Below, piece after piece: positions 8,200 through 15,616 of a stretch of 64,000 bases of DNA (the stretch's first letter is position 1; the number at the start of each line of letters is the position of its first letter). Source of the DNA: CAVPJW01 sp963705525 (GTDB taxonomy: Bacteria; Acidobacteriota; Vicinamibacteria; Vicinamibacterales; CAVPJW01). The position numbers were made by a program, and so were the translations under genes. Location: the NCBI GenBank assembly GCA_963705525.1, contig CAVPJW010000007.1:248001-312000 (forward strand), given 5' to 3'. The notes beneath the pieces are model-generated. The model was not told the origin of the DNA. It was given only the letters and a program-made list of their open reading frames with translations, and ran no database searches.

Positions 8200-9600
8200 A
8201 TGAGCATCATCAAATTCCTGCTCGCCGTCGTCGTCCTCGCCGCTGTCGGTCTGGGTATCGCGTTTCTGTGGGCCGGACGGGCACCGGGTCCTGTGATTGC
8301 GATCCAACAACCGGAGAAACTCATCGGACAGGCAGGCACGCTGAGCGTCACGGTCGAGGCGCCCCGCGGAGTTCTCTCGGCCCTCGACGTCCGGCTCGAG
8401 CAGAACGGCCGCGGCTTTCCCCTGTTCTCGCTGGGTTCGACGACATCGGCCACGCTGTACCAGGAAAGCGCGGAGAAATCCCGCGTCAGCGGGCCACTCG
8501 GTCGTCAGAGCCTGCCGGACCTGCGAGCGGGCAGCGCGCGCCTGATCGTCACGGCGCGCCGCCCCGTGCTCTATGGGCTTCGCCAGGCTGAGAGTCAGGC
8601 GACCCGGGAGCTGAAGGTACAGTTCGAGCCGCCGCGGCTGGAGATTCTCTCCTCACATCACTACATCAACCATGGCGGGTCGGAACTGGTGGTCTACCGC
8701 GTGACGCCAGCCGATGTTCTCTCGGGCGTGGCCGTCGGCGAACACAAGTACCCGGGTTACTCGGCCGCGCAGGCTGGCCTTGGCACCGATCCTGGTGTGC
8801 GACTGGCCTTTTTCGCCCTGCTTCACGATCAGGACCTCAACACACCGATTCAGATCTATGCAAGAGACGAGGCGGGCAACGAGGCCAGCGCCGGCTTCGA
8901 CTTCCGCGTGTTCCCCAAGCCCTTCGCGCGAAGCCGTATCGAGGTGACCGAGAGTTTCCTGACCAAAGCGATTCCGCCCATCGTTCAAAACTCCCCGGAG
9001 CTTGGCCTCGAACCGCCGACCGGCGATCAGCTGCTGCCCGCGTTTCTCAAGATCAACGGTGAGCTCCGGCGAAAGAACGCGGAGACCATCGCCGCGCTGG
9101 CGCCCAAGACGGCCACGAAGATGCTCTGGAGCGGCGCGTTCCAACAACTCGGCAACTCACAGGTTGAATCCCGCTTCGCCGATCACCGGACGTATTTCTA
9201 CCGAGGGGCCGAGGTGGACCAGCAAGTACACCTGGGCTTCGATCTGGCGGTGACGTCGAGCGTGCCGGTGCTCGCAGCCAACGGCGGCGTGGTGCTTCAC
9301 GCCAGCAACCTGGGTATCTTCGGCAACATGGTCCTGATCGATCACGGCCTGGGCGTGCAATCGCTGTACGCCCATCTGTCAACGTTCGCCGTAAAGGTGG
9401 GCGACCGCGTGGACAAGGGCCAGCGGATTGGTCAGAGCGGAATGACGGGCCTCGCGGCCGGGGATCACCTTCATTTCACGATGCTCGTCCAGGGGCAGCC
9501 CGTCAATGCCGTGGACTGGTGGGATCCCCACTGGATTGAGGATCGGATCACGCGCAAGCTGAATGCCCTCGGTCCGACGAGCGGCGCACCGTCACAATGA
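8200..9600 (+). CDS. M23 family metallopeptidase, membrane-anchored
   Basis: 466 residues. N-terminal membrane anchor (about 3-25), then about 300 residues of beta-rich sequence without a recognised domain (Ig-like in character), then a C-terminal M23/LytM domain (about 330-450). The zinc ligands are visible: HLGFD (His and Asp) and the HLHF His-x-His pair, with the catalytic-loop histidine in LYAHLS. M23 enzymes cut peptide cross-links in peptidoglycan; with all ligands kept this one should be active rather than an EnvC/NlpD-like activator. I chose ATG 8200 because the hydrophobic anchor starts there; an in-frame ATG at 8137 overlaps the tRNA 3' end and would add a polar segment. Confidence 0.9.
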   Translation: MSIIKFLLAVVVLAAVGLGIAFLWAGRAPGPVIAIQQPEKLIGQAGTLSVTVEAPRGVLSALDVRLEQNGRGFPLFSLGSTTSATLYQESAEKSRVSGPLGRQSLPDLRAGSARLIVTARRPVLYGLRQAESQATRELKVQFEPPRLEILSSHHYINHGGSELVVYRVTPADVLSGVAVGEHKYPGYSAAQAGLGTDPGVRLAFFALLHDQDLNTPIQIYARDEAGNEASAGFDFRVFPKPFARSRIEVTESFLTKAIPPIVQNSPELGLEPPTGDQLLPAFLKINGELRRKNAETIAALAPKTATKMLWSGAFQQLGNSQVESRFADHRTYFYRGAEVDQQVHLGFDLAVTSSVPVLAANGGVVLHASNLGIFGNMVLIDHGLGVQSLYAHLSTFAVKVGDRVDKGQRIGQSGMTGLAAGDHLHFTMLVQGQPVNAVDWWDPHWIEDRITRKLNALGPTSGAPSQ

Positions 9601-9741
9601 CGAGCGAGATGGAACTTCCCGCGGTTTACAGTGGCTGCTCGACCGCCGTATGATATCGGGGCATCAGAAGCGTTCCGTACCGGCGTTCCGTTAGGTTTTT
9701 CGACTGAATTTGTACCTTAATTACGCGCCAGGAGAATTTAC
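9601..9741. other. Leader region before the cupredoxin lipoprotein
   Basis: 141 bp, less GC-rich than its surroundings, ending with AGGAGA 6 bp before the ATG. It presumably holds the promoter of the heme A/oxidase maturation cluster; I see no convincing -35/-10 pair. Confidence 0.3.
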
Positions 9742-10548
9742 ATGCACTCACGATTGCGACAGGGACTTGGACTGATTCTAACGATCGGCCTCGCGTCGTT
9801 CGGGGCAGCTTGCGGTGGTGGCGCTGAAACGCCGGCCGCATCGACCACTCCGGCCGACTCTGCCGCGCCGGCGGCTGCACCCGTTGACGATGCGCAGGCG
9901 GGCGAGCTGACGGGGAAGATCGCCCTCGAGGGGACGGCCGGCAAGAACGACGTCATCAAGATGAACGCCGATCCCGTGTGCGTTCGAGAAAACAAAGGCG
10001 CCCAGACGCAGGAGTTCTACGTCGTGGGTGATGGCGGCGCGCTGCAGAACGTGTTCGTCTACGTCAAGGACGGGCTCGGCAGCCAGACCTACACCGCTCC
10101 AACCGAGAGCGTGAAGCTCGACCAGGCGGGGTGCCGGTACCATCCTCACGTGTTTGGCATCATGGTGAATCAGCCGCTCGAAATCTTGAACAGCGATCCA
10201 ACGCTGCACAACATTCACGCCATTCCCAAGTCCAACCAGGAGTTCAACACCGCGCAGCCGATCCAGAACATGAAGACCAGCCACATGTTCACGGCCAAGG
10301 AAGTCATGGTGCCGTTCAAGTGCGACGTGCACGGCTGGATGAACGCCTATGTCGGCGTTCTTGATCACCCGTTCTACTCGGTCAGCGGAAGCGACGGAAA
10401 GTTCGACATCAAGAAGCTGCCGGCCGGCACGTACACGATCGAAGCCTGGCACGAGAAGCTCGGCACCCAGACGCAGAGCGTGACGATCGGCGCCAAGGAA
10501 ACCAAGGACATCACGTTCACGTTCAAGTCAGCCGCCGCCACCGACTAA
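9742..10548 (+). CDS. Cupredoxin-like lipoprotein with carboxypeptidase-regulatory-like domain
   Basis: 268 residues. Lipoprotein signal with lipobox FGAAC (Cys about 24), an Ala/Pro-rich linker, then a plastocyanin-like region (about 50-220) whose putative copper ligands are visible: a histidine-rich LHNIHA segment and, later, CDVHGWM giving Cys, His and Met of a type 1 site. The C-terminus (about 215-265, GKFDIKKLPAGTYTIEAWH) is a small carboxypeptidase-regulatory-like beta domain. Similar proteins are often annotated as methylamine-utilisation or plastocyanin-like. Directly upstream of heme A synthase, it may carry electrons or copper for the oxidase (inference). A strong terminator follows it. 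Confidence 0.85.
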   Translation: MHSRLRQGLGLILTIGLASFGAACGGGAETPAASTTPADSAAPAAAPVDDAQAGELTGKIALEGTAGKNDVIKMNADPVCVRENKGAQTQEFYVVGDGGALQNVFVYVKDGLGSQTYTAPTESVKLDQAGCRYHPHVFGIMVNQPLEILNSDPTLHNIHAIPKSNQEFNTAQPIQNMKTSHMFTAKEVMVPFKCDVHGWMNAYVGVLDHPFYSVSGSDGKFDIKKLPAGTYTIEAWHEKLGTQTQSVTIGAKETKDITFTFKSAAATD

Positions 10549-10559
10549 CGACACATAAT

Positions 10560-10587
10560 CGTGCAGGGGGAAACCTCCCCCTGCACG
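10560..10587 (+). terminator. Terminator after the cupredoxin lipoprotein
   Basis: A perfect 12-bp stem (CGTGCAGGGGGA with its complement) and an AACC loop, followed by a loosely T-rich stretch (TCCGTTCCCTTTT). It probably attenuates rather than fully separates the lipoprotein from ctaA, whose start is only 20 bp further on. Confidence 0.75.
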
Positions 10588-10606
10588 TCCGTTCCCTTTT
10601 CCCGGC

Positions 10607-11587
10607 ATGGTCTGGCTCCACCGCTACGCCGTATTGGTCGCGAGTGCGACCGTCCTGTTGCTCGTCGCGGGCGGCCTCGTCACGAGCACCGGCTCGGGCC
10701 TCGCCGTGCCCGACTGGCCCACGACCTACGGCTGGTCGATGTTCACGTTTCCGCTCTCGAAGATGGTCGGCGGGATTTACTACGAGCACGGCCATCGCTT
10801 GATTGCAACGACCGTGGGAATGCTCACGATCGTCCTGACGGCCTGGCTCTGGTGGCGCGAGCCGCGCCAGTTGGTCAGGCGCCTCGGTTTCGCCGCACTC
10901 GCAGCCATCGTCATGCAGGGCATGCTCGGCGGGATCACGGTTCTCTTCTTCCTGCCCGCACCGGTTTCCATCGCGCATGCGGCGCTCGCGCAGATCTTCT
11001 TCTGCCTGACCGTCACACTCGCGCTGTTGACATCGCGCGGGTGGCGAACAGACATCGGAAGCCCACTCGGTGATTCCACGCTGAAGACGATGGCCGCGAG
11101 CACGACGCTGCTGACGTACGTGCAGATTCTTGTCGGCGCCACCATGCGACACACCGGCGCGGGACTGGCGATACCCGACTTCCCTCTCGCATTTGGACAC
11201 CTGGTACCGCCGCAATGGAACGCGGCGATCGCAGTCCACTACGCTCACCGCGTTGGTGCGCTCCTCGTTCTCCTCGCGGTATTCACGACCGCGATTCGCG
11301 TCCGACGTCGCCATGGCTCCCTGCGACGCCTGATCCGACCCGCCATGTTCGCCTCGGTCCTCGTGCTGCTGCAGGTGACGCTCGGGGCGATCACCGTCCT
11401 CTCGCAAAAAGCCGTCGTCTTCAACACCGCACATGTCGTGACCGGCGCGATGCTGCTGGCCTCGCTGCTGGTCCTGACGCTCGAAGCGTATCGCCCGATC
11501 CCGGCGCCGTCGCCGGATTTCATACCCGGCCGCTCCAAGGCTGGATCGCTCGTGCCGGAGCGCACGTCAGCCGGAGCGCGCGCATGA
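10607..11587 (+). CDS. ctaA: Heme A synthase (COX15/CtaA)
   Basis: 326 residues, eight predicted helices in two pseudo-symmetric halves. It oxidises the C8 methyl of heme O to a formyl, making heme A for the aa3 oxidase. Family landmarks: GGLVTSTGSGLAVPDWP near the N-terminus, and the four helix histidines in YEHGHRL, SIAHAAL, HYAHRVG and NTAHVVTG that bind the two hemes. The repeated GAGLAIPDFPL in the second half mirrors the first. Its stop overlaps the ctaB start (ATGA), so the two synthases are co-translated. Confidence 0.95.
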   Translation: MVWLHRYAVLVASATVLLLVAGGLVTSTGSGLAVPDWPTTYGWSMFTFPLSKMVGGIYYEHGHRLIATTVGMLTIVLTAWLWWREPRQLVRRLGFAALAAIVMQGMLGGITVLFFLPAPVSIAHAALAQIFFCLTVTLALLTSRGWRTDIGSPLGDSTLKTMAASTTLLTYVQILVGATMRHTGAGLAIPDFPLAFGHLVPPQWNAAIAVHYAHRVGALLVLLAVFTTAIRVRRRHGSLRRLIRPAMFASVLVLLQVTLGAITVLSQKAVVFNTAHVVTGAMLLASLLVLTLEAYRPIPAPSPDFIPGRSKAGSLVPERTSAGARA

Positions 11588-12510
11588 AACCCATCGAAGC
11601 GGAGCTCAGTCAGGCCCTTCCCCTGCGGGCTTCGAGCGGGGCCGGCACCCGCACGCGGTTTGCCGACTATCTGGCCCTTTCCAAGCCTCGCTTGAACGCG
11701 CTGGCTGTTGCGACGACAGCCGTGGGGTTCTACCTGGGTTCCAGCGTCGAGATCAACGCCGTCGCACTGTTCCACACGATCGTCGGCACCGCACTCGTCG
11801 CTGGCGGCGCTTCGGCCCTCAATCAGCTGCTCGAACGCCGCACTGATGGCCTGATGAATCGGACCAGAACGCGACCCCTGCCGGACGGCCGGCTGGGTGC
11901 GTCCGAGGCGGCGTTGTTCGGTGTGGCTTTGTCGGTCACGGGCCTCATACAGCTGGCGTTCGGGACCAATCTCGCTGCGGCCGCTGTCGCCTTTCTGACG
12001 CTGGCCTCGTATGTGACTGTCTACACTCCGCTCAAGCTGCGAACGTCGCTCTCGACGCTCGTGGGGGCCGTTCCTGGCGCGCTTCCGGCCGTGATTGGAT
12101 GGGCGGCCGCAACCGGTTCGGCCTCGCTCGAAGCGTGGATTCTCTTCGCCATCGTGTTCCTCTGGCAGATGCCGCACTTCCTGGCCATCGCCTGGATGTA
12201 CCGGACGGATTACGAACGGGCCGGATTTCCGCTCCTGCCGGTTCTCGAGCCTGACGGGCGCAGCACGGGGAGGCAAGCCACGTTGTACGCGTCATCTCTC
12301 ATTCCGGTCAGCCTGCTTCCGGGACTCGTGGGCATGGCCGGTAGTCTGTACGTCGTCGGCGCGTTCGCGCTGGGCTGCATGCAGCTCGCGATCGCGCTGA
12401 AGTTCGCGTCCGATCGAACGACCGCGCGAGCCCGATCACTGTTTCTCGTGTCAATCCTCTACCTGCCTCTGCTTTGGGGATTGATGATTGCGGATCGCGC
12501 TAGGTTTTGA
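11584..12510 (+). CDS. ctaB: Protoheme IX farnesyltransferase (heme O synthase)
   Basis: 308 residues, UbiA-superfamily prenyltransferase with about nine helices. It adds farnesyl to protoheme, giving heme O, the substrate of CtaA. The first Mg-diphosphate motif appears as NQLLERRTDGLMNRT with RTRPLPDGR; the second region is YRTDYERAGFPLLPV. The order ctaA-ctaB and the four-base overlap indicate one operon. The stop overlaps the TTG start of the following ABC ATPase. Confidence 0.95.
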   Translation: MKPIEAELSQALPLRASSGAGTRTRFADYLALSKPRLNALAVATTAVGFYLGSSVEINAVALFHTIVGTALVAGGASALNQLLERRTDGLMNRTRTRPLPDGRLGASEAALFGVALSVTGLIQLAFGTNLAAAAVAFLTLASYVTVYTPLKLRTSLSTLVGAVPGALPAVIGWAAATGSASLEAWILFAIVFLWQMPHFLAIAWMYRTDYERAGFPLLPVLEPDGRSTGRQATLYASSLIPVSLLPGLVGMAGSLYVVGAFALGCMQLAIALKFASDRTTARARSLFLVSILYLPLLWGLMIADRARF

Positions 12511-13439
12511 CCGATACCAGCCCCGCCCTCGACGTTCACGATCTCGGCTATTCGTACGGCAGTCGTCGGGCGCTCGAGCACGTCAGCTTTGCCGTGCCCC
12601 GCGGTGAGATCTTTGGTCTGCTCGGACCGAATGGCGGCGGCAAGACAACGCTTTTCCGAATCATCTCGACGCTTCTGAAGCCCGCCTCTGGTACGATCCA
12701 CGCGTTCGGCCGGAGCGTCGTGGACGATCCCGCCGGAGCCCGGCACCGGATGGGCGTCGTGTTTCAATCGCCGGCACTCGACAATCGCCTGACGGTCTCG
12801 GAAAATCTTCGCCATCATGGGCACCTGTACGGGCTGAAAGGCGGTCAACTGCGGGATCGCGTTCGCGAGGCCCTGGGACGCGTGGGCCTGGCCGACCGCG
12901 CCCACGAGATCGTTCAACGGTTATCGGGAGGGTTGAGGCGGCGCGCCGAGATTGCCAAAGCGTTTCTGCACGCGCCGGACATGCTCGTGCTGGACGAGCC
13001 CAGCACGGGCCTCGATCCAGCCGCTCGCCGTGACATCCGTGAGCATCTCCGACACCTGAGGCAACAGTCCGGCACGACGGTCGTGCTCACGACGCACCTG
13101 ATGGACGAAGCCGGTGAATGCGATCGGCTCGCGATCCTCGACGCCGGTCGACTCGTGACGACAGGTTCCCCTAGAGATCTCGTCGATGCCGTGGGCGGCG
13201 AGATCACCATCATCTCCGCGCGCGAACCGGACGTTCTGGCGCCCAAGATCGCGGAACGCTTCAAGCTGGATGTGAAGACGATCGAAGGCCGTTTGCGGAT
13301 CGAGCGTCGGCGCGCCCATGAGTTCGTCACGGATCTCGTGGAGGCGTTTCCGGGAGAGATCGACAGCGTCAGCTTCGGAAAGCCGACGCTGGAGGACGTG
13401 TTCGTGCACTTCACCGGCAGGAACTTTCGGAGTTCTTAG
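12507..13439 (+). CDS. ABC transporter ATP-binding protein
   Basis: 310 residues from a TTG start that overlaps the ctaB stop. Walker A is GPNGGGKTT (an extra Gly in place of the usual Ser/Cys), signature LSGGLRRR, Walker B MLVLDEPSTGLD, H-loop LTTHLMDE; the C-terminal 90 residues are the DrrA/CcmA-type extension. It pairs with the ABC-2 permease downstream, forming an exporter of unknown substrate. Similar pairs beside heme A genes are often linked to oxidase maturation or heme export, which is inference here. The last residues (Ser-Ser-stop) are read from a heptad array. Confidence 0.9.
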   Translation: MTDTSPALDVHDLGYSYGSRRALEHVSFAVPRGEIFGLLGPNGGGKTTLFRIISTLLKPASGTIHAFGRSVVDDPAGARHRMGVVFQSPALDNRLTVSENLRHHGHLYGLKGGQLRDRVREALGRVGLADRAHEIVQRLSGGLRRRAEIAKAFLHAPDMLVLDEPSTGLDPAARRDIREHLRHLRQQSGTTVVLTTHLMDEAGECDRLAILDAGRLVTTGSPRDLVDAVGGEITIISAREPDVLAPKIAERFKLDVKTIEGRLRIERRRAHEFVTDLVEAFPGEIDSVSFGKPTLEDVFVHFTGRNFRSS

Positions 13440-13519
13440 TTCTTGGTTCTTAGTTCCTAGTGCGAGTTCAAGGTTCTTAGTGGGTGTCTTTCCTAAGAAC
13501 TAAGAACCAAGTACGAACT
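13432..13519. repeat. Inverted heptad arrays (TTCTTAG family)
   Basis: Left array (13432-13480) has units such as TTCTTAG, TTCTTGG and TTCCTAG; right array (13492-13519) is in the opposite orientation with CTAAGAA and CCAAGTA units. The TAG stop of the ABC ATPase gene lies inside the left array. The arrays could fold into a long hairpin between ATPase and permease. Confidence 0.85.
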
Positions 13520-13537
13520 ACTGGAACTACTGGGCAC

Positions 13538-14314
13538 ATGTTTCTGGCAACCTACACCCTCTGGCAGCGTGAGGTGATCCGGTTCTTCCGGCAACCGAGC
13601 CGGGTCGTCGGCGCGCTCGGATCACCGATCGTCTTCTGGTTTCTGATTGGATCCGGACTCGGCCGCTCGTTTCAGGCCGCCCCCGGGGCTCCGCTTCGTG
13701 GGGGCTATCTCGAATACTTCTATCCAGGCACACTGGCGCTCATCGTGCTGTTCACTGCCATCTTTTCGACGATATCGATCATCGAAGATCGGCAAGAGGG
13801 CTTTCTGCAAGGTGTGCTCGTCGCGCCAGTGCCGCGCACGGCTATCGTCTTTGGCAAGATTCTGGGCGGGGCCACGCTCGCCATGGCCCAGGCCGCAATC
13901 TTCCTCGCACTTGCACCCATGGCTCGCGTGGGGCTGAGTGTGCGTGAGCTGGTGCCGATCGTTCTCGTCCTGGCCATCATCTCATTCGGCCTGACCGGCC
14001 TCGGATTTCTCATTGCCTGGCATCTGGATTCGACGCAGGGATTTCATGCGATCATGAACCTCTTCCTGATTCCCATGTGGATTCTCTCCGGCGCACTGTT
14101 TCCGGCGTACGGCGCCGCGGGATGGGTGAAGATTCTGATGCTGGCCAATCCCCTGACCTATGGAGTCGCCGCATTGCGCACCGTTTTCTACGGCGGAACC
14201 GATCCGCTGCCCGGCGATCCAGGCTTCATGACATCGCTCGTCGTGACCACGGCGTTCTCGCTGGCGATGCTCGTGGCCGGCACCATCAGCGTCAAATATC
14301 GCCGCCTGCTCTAA
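13538..14314 (+). CDS. ABC-2 type transporter permease
   Basis: 258 residues with six predicted helices and the ABC-2 signature region around NLFLIPMWILSGALFP, followed by the usual NPLTYGVAALR segment. Partner of the ATPase upstream. I start it at ATG 13538 (MFLATYTLW), where homology begins; the reading frame extends upstream through the heptad array but that peptide is low-complexity repeat translation and not credible. Substrate unknown. Confidence 0.9.
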   Translation: MFLATYTLWQREVIRFFRQPSRVVGALGSPIVFWFLIGSGLGRSFQAAPGAPLRGGYLEYFYPGTLALIVLFTAIFSTISIIEDRQEGFLQGVLVAPVPRTAIVFGKILGGATLAMAQAAIFLALAPMARVGLSVRELVPIVLVLAIISFGLTGLGFLIAWHLDSTQGFHAIMNLFLIPMWILSGALFPAYGAAGWVKILMLANPLTYGVAALRTVFYGGTDPLPGDPGFMTSLVVTTAFSLAMLVAGTISVKYRRLL

Positions 14315-14322
14315 GCGCGACC

Positions 14323-14742
14323 ATGTTCGATCTTCAGTATCTGGCCCACCTCAACGCCTGTCTCAACGCGACCTCGGGTTCCCTGCTGGTGGCTGGCTAC
14401 GTTTTTATTCGTCGACGGGAGATCGACAAGCATCGCGCGTGCATGATCGGCGCGGCGACGGCTTCGGCGCTGTTCCTCGTCTCGTACGTGATTTATCACG
14501 CGAACATCGGCTCGAAACCCTTCGGCGGTCATGGGCCGATTCGTTTTGTCTACTTCGCGATTCTGCTGACCCACGTGACGATGGCGATTATCGTCACGCC
14601 GATGGCGATCACGACCCTCCGAAGAGGCCTCAAGGCCCGGTACGACGACCACGTCCGCATCGCCCGGCGTACGTTTCCGCTCTGGCTCTACGTGTCCGTC
14701 AGCGGCATCGTCGTGTATCTGATGTTGTATCAGTGGAAATAG
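14323..14742 (+). CDS. DUF420 membrane protein (oxidase assembly-type)
   Basis: 139 residues, four predicted membrane helices. Matches the DUF420/YozB family by HRACMIGA in helix two, YHANIG with a helix-edge histidine, and the closing FPLWLYVSVSGIVVYLMLY. Members cluster with heme A synthase and cytochrome oxidase genes; the Bacillus relative CtaM is needed for aa3 oxidase function. Here it lies 8 bp after the permease gene in the same run, consistent with oxidase biogenesis. Confidence 0.85.
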   Translation: MFDLQYLAHLNACLNATSGSLLVAGYVFIRRREIDKHRACMIGAATASALFLVSYVIYHANIGSKPFGGHGPIRFVYFAILLTHVTMAIIVTPMAITTLRRGLKARYDDHVRIARRTFPLWLYVSVSGIVVYLMLYQWK

Positions 14743-15527
14743 TGGCCGGCACCGCGTATTCAAGGCTCGACGCGCCCGCGGCTGTACTGGCCGCGCTCGC
14801 GATCTGGTGCTGCGGAAGCCCGGGATTTGCCGATGCGCTCGCAGGAAGCGAAAGAGCGCACCTGACGCGGACCGTCACACTGCCGCCTGATGCCATCGTG
14901 GCCGTCACGGCGAGCGTCGGCGACATCACCGTCAGCGGCTGGCAACAGCCAGACACGCAGATCGACATCGAGCGCCGGGCGGAGACGAGCGCCGGTCTCG
15001 AGCGCGTGCAGCCGGTCATCGAGCAGGCCGACGGCAGGCTCACAATCTCGGCTCTGCAGGCCGGCGACGCCTTCGACCGATCGACGAAGACCTCCATCCG
15101 CATTCAGACGCCCTCGTCAACGGCATTCGAGTCCATCAGCCTCCTGGACGGACGCATCAGCCTCACCAATCTCGCGCATCAGACGAGCGCCCTGTGCCGT
15201 GACGGCGGGATAAGCGCCTCGAAGCTTCGCGGGGCCGTGCGGCTGGAAACCTCGACCGGCGACATCAAGGTTGACGAGGCGACCCTCGACCGAACCGGCT
15301 TCATCCGGCTCCGCGCATTCAACGGAAAGGTTGCGCTCCAGCTCGCATCGCGTCCGCGCGACGCACGGATTCTGGCGCTGACGTTCAATGGCACGATTGC
15401 GTCAGACATCCCGCTTCAGATGAAGGACCGTTTCGGCCCGCGCTTCGGCGAGGCGACACTGGGAAATGGCGAGCCGATGATCTCGATCGATGTCGTGACG
15501 GGCAATATCGAGATCAAGGCGCCGTAA
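14742..15527 (+). CDS. DUF4097-like beta-repeat secreted protein
   Basis: About 261 residues. I choose GTG 14742, which overlaps the DUF420 stop (TAGTG). An N-terminal hydrophobic segment (about 10-30, ending GFADA) looks like a signal peptide. The rest is repetitive beta structure with the phrases VTASVGDITVSGW, LETSTGDIKVDEA and IDVVTGNIEIKAP, the ladder-like pattern of DUF4097/adhesin-like domains. No catalytic residues are visible. Function unknown; the tight spacing suggests it is made with the preceding genes. Confidence 0.75.
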   Translation: MAGTAYSRLDAPAAVLAALAIWCCGSPGFADALAGSERAHLTRTVTLPPDAIVAVTASVGDITVSGWQQPDTQIDIERRAETSAGLERVQPVIEQADGRLTISALQAGDAFDRSTKTSIRIQTPSSTAFESISLLDGRISLTNLAHQTSALCRDGGISASKLRGAVRLETSTGDIKVDEATLDRTGFIRLRAFNGKVALQLASRPRDARILALTFNGTIASDIPLQMKDRFGPRFGEATLGNGEPMISIDVVTGNIEIKAP

Positions 15528-15543
15528 GAGAGATGCAACGTGA

Positions 15544-15586
15544 AAGGTCTAAGGGTCGAAGCGTCGCAGGGTCTCAGAGTTCAGAA
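15544..15586. repeat. Octad array (GGTC family)
   Basis: Five consecutive degenerate 8-bp units: GGTCTAAG, then GGTCGAAG, CGTCGCAG, GGTCTCAG and an AGTTCAG remnant. GTC recurs exactly every 8 bases. Related arrays occur near 27.86 and 50.79 kb. Confidence 0.75.
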
Positions 15587-15594
15587 CAGGCGTT

Positions 15595-15616
15595 GCCCAG
15601 AGCTTTGGCTCTGGGC
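15595..15616. terminator. Hairpin between convergent genes
   Basis: Perfect 9-bp stem GCCCAGAGC / GCTCTGGGC with a TTTG loop, directly at the stop of the minus-strand NamZ fusion gene. No T-tract on either side, so termination is tentative. Confidence 0.5.

Noticed and set aside
8059..9600. Genomic island integrated at tRNA-Glu
   Set aside because: The downstream gene has normal composition, there is no integrase and no repeated tRNA 3' end in the window.
13432..13519. CRISPR-like or REP/BIME element reading of the repeated intergenic DNA
   Set aside because: No unique spacers between constant repeats and no cas genes. The units are degenerate with a fixed 7-bp period, unlike fixed 20-40 bp REP palindromes.
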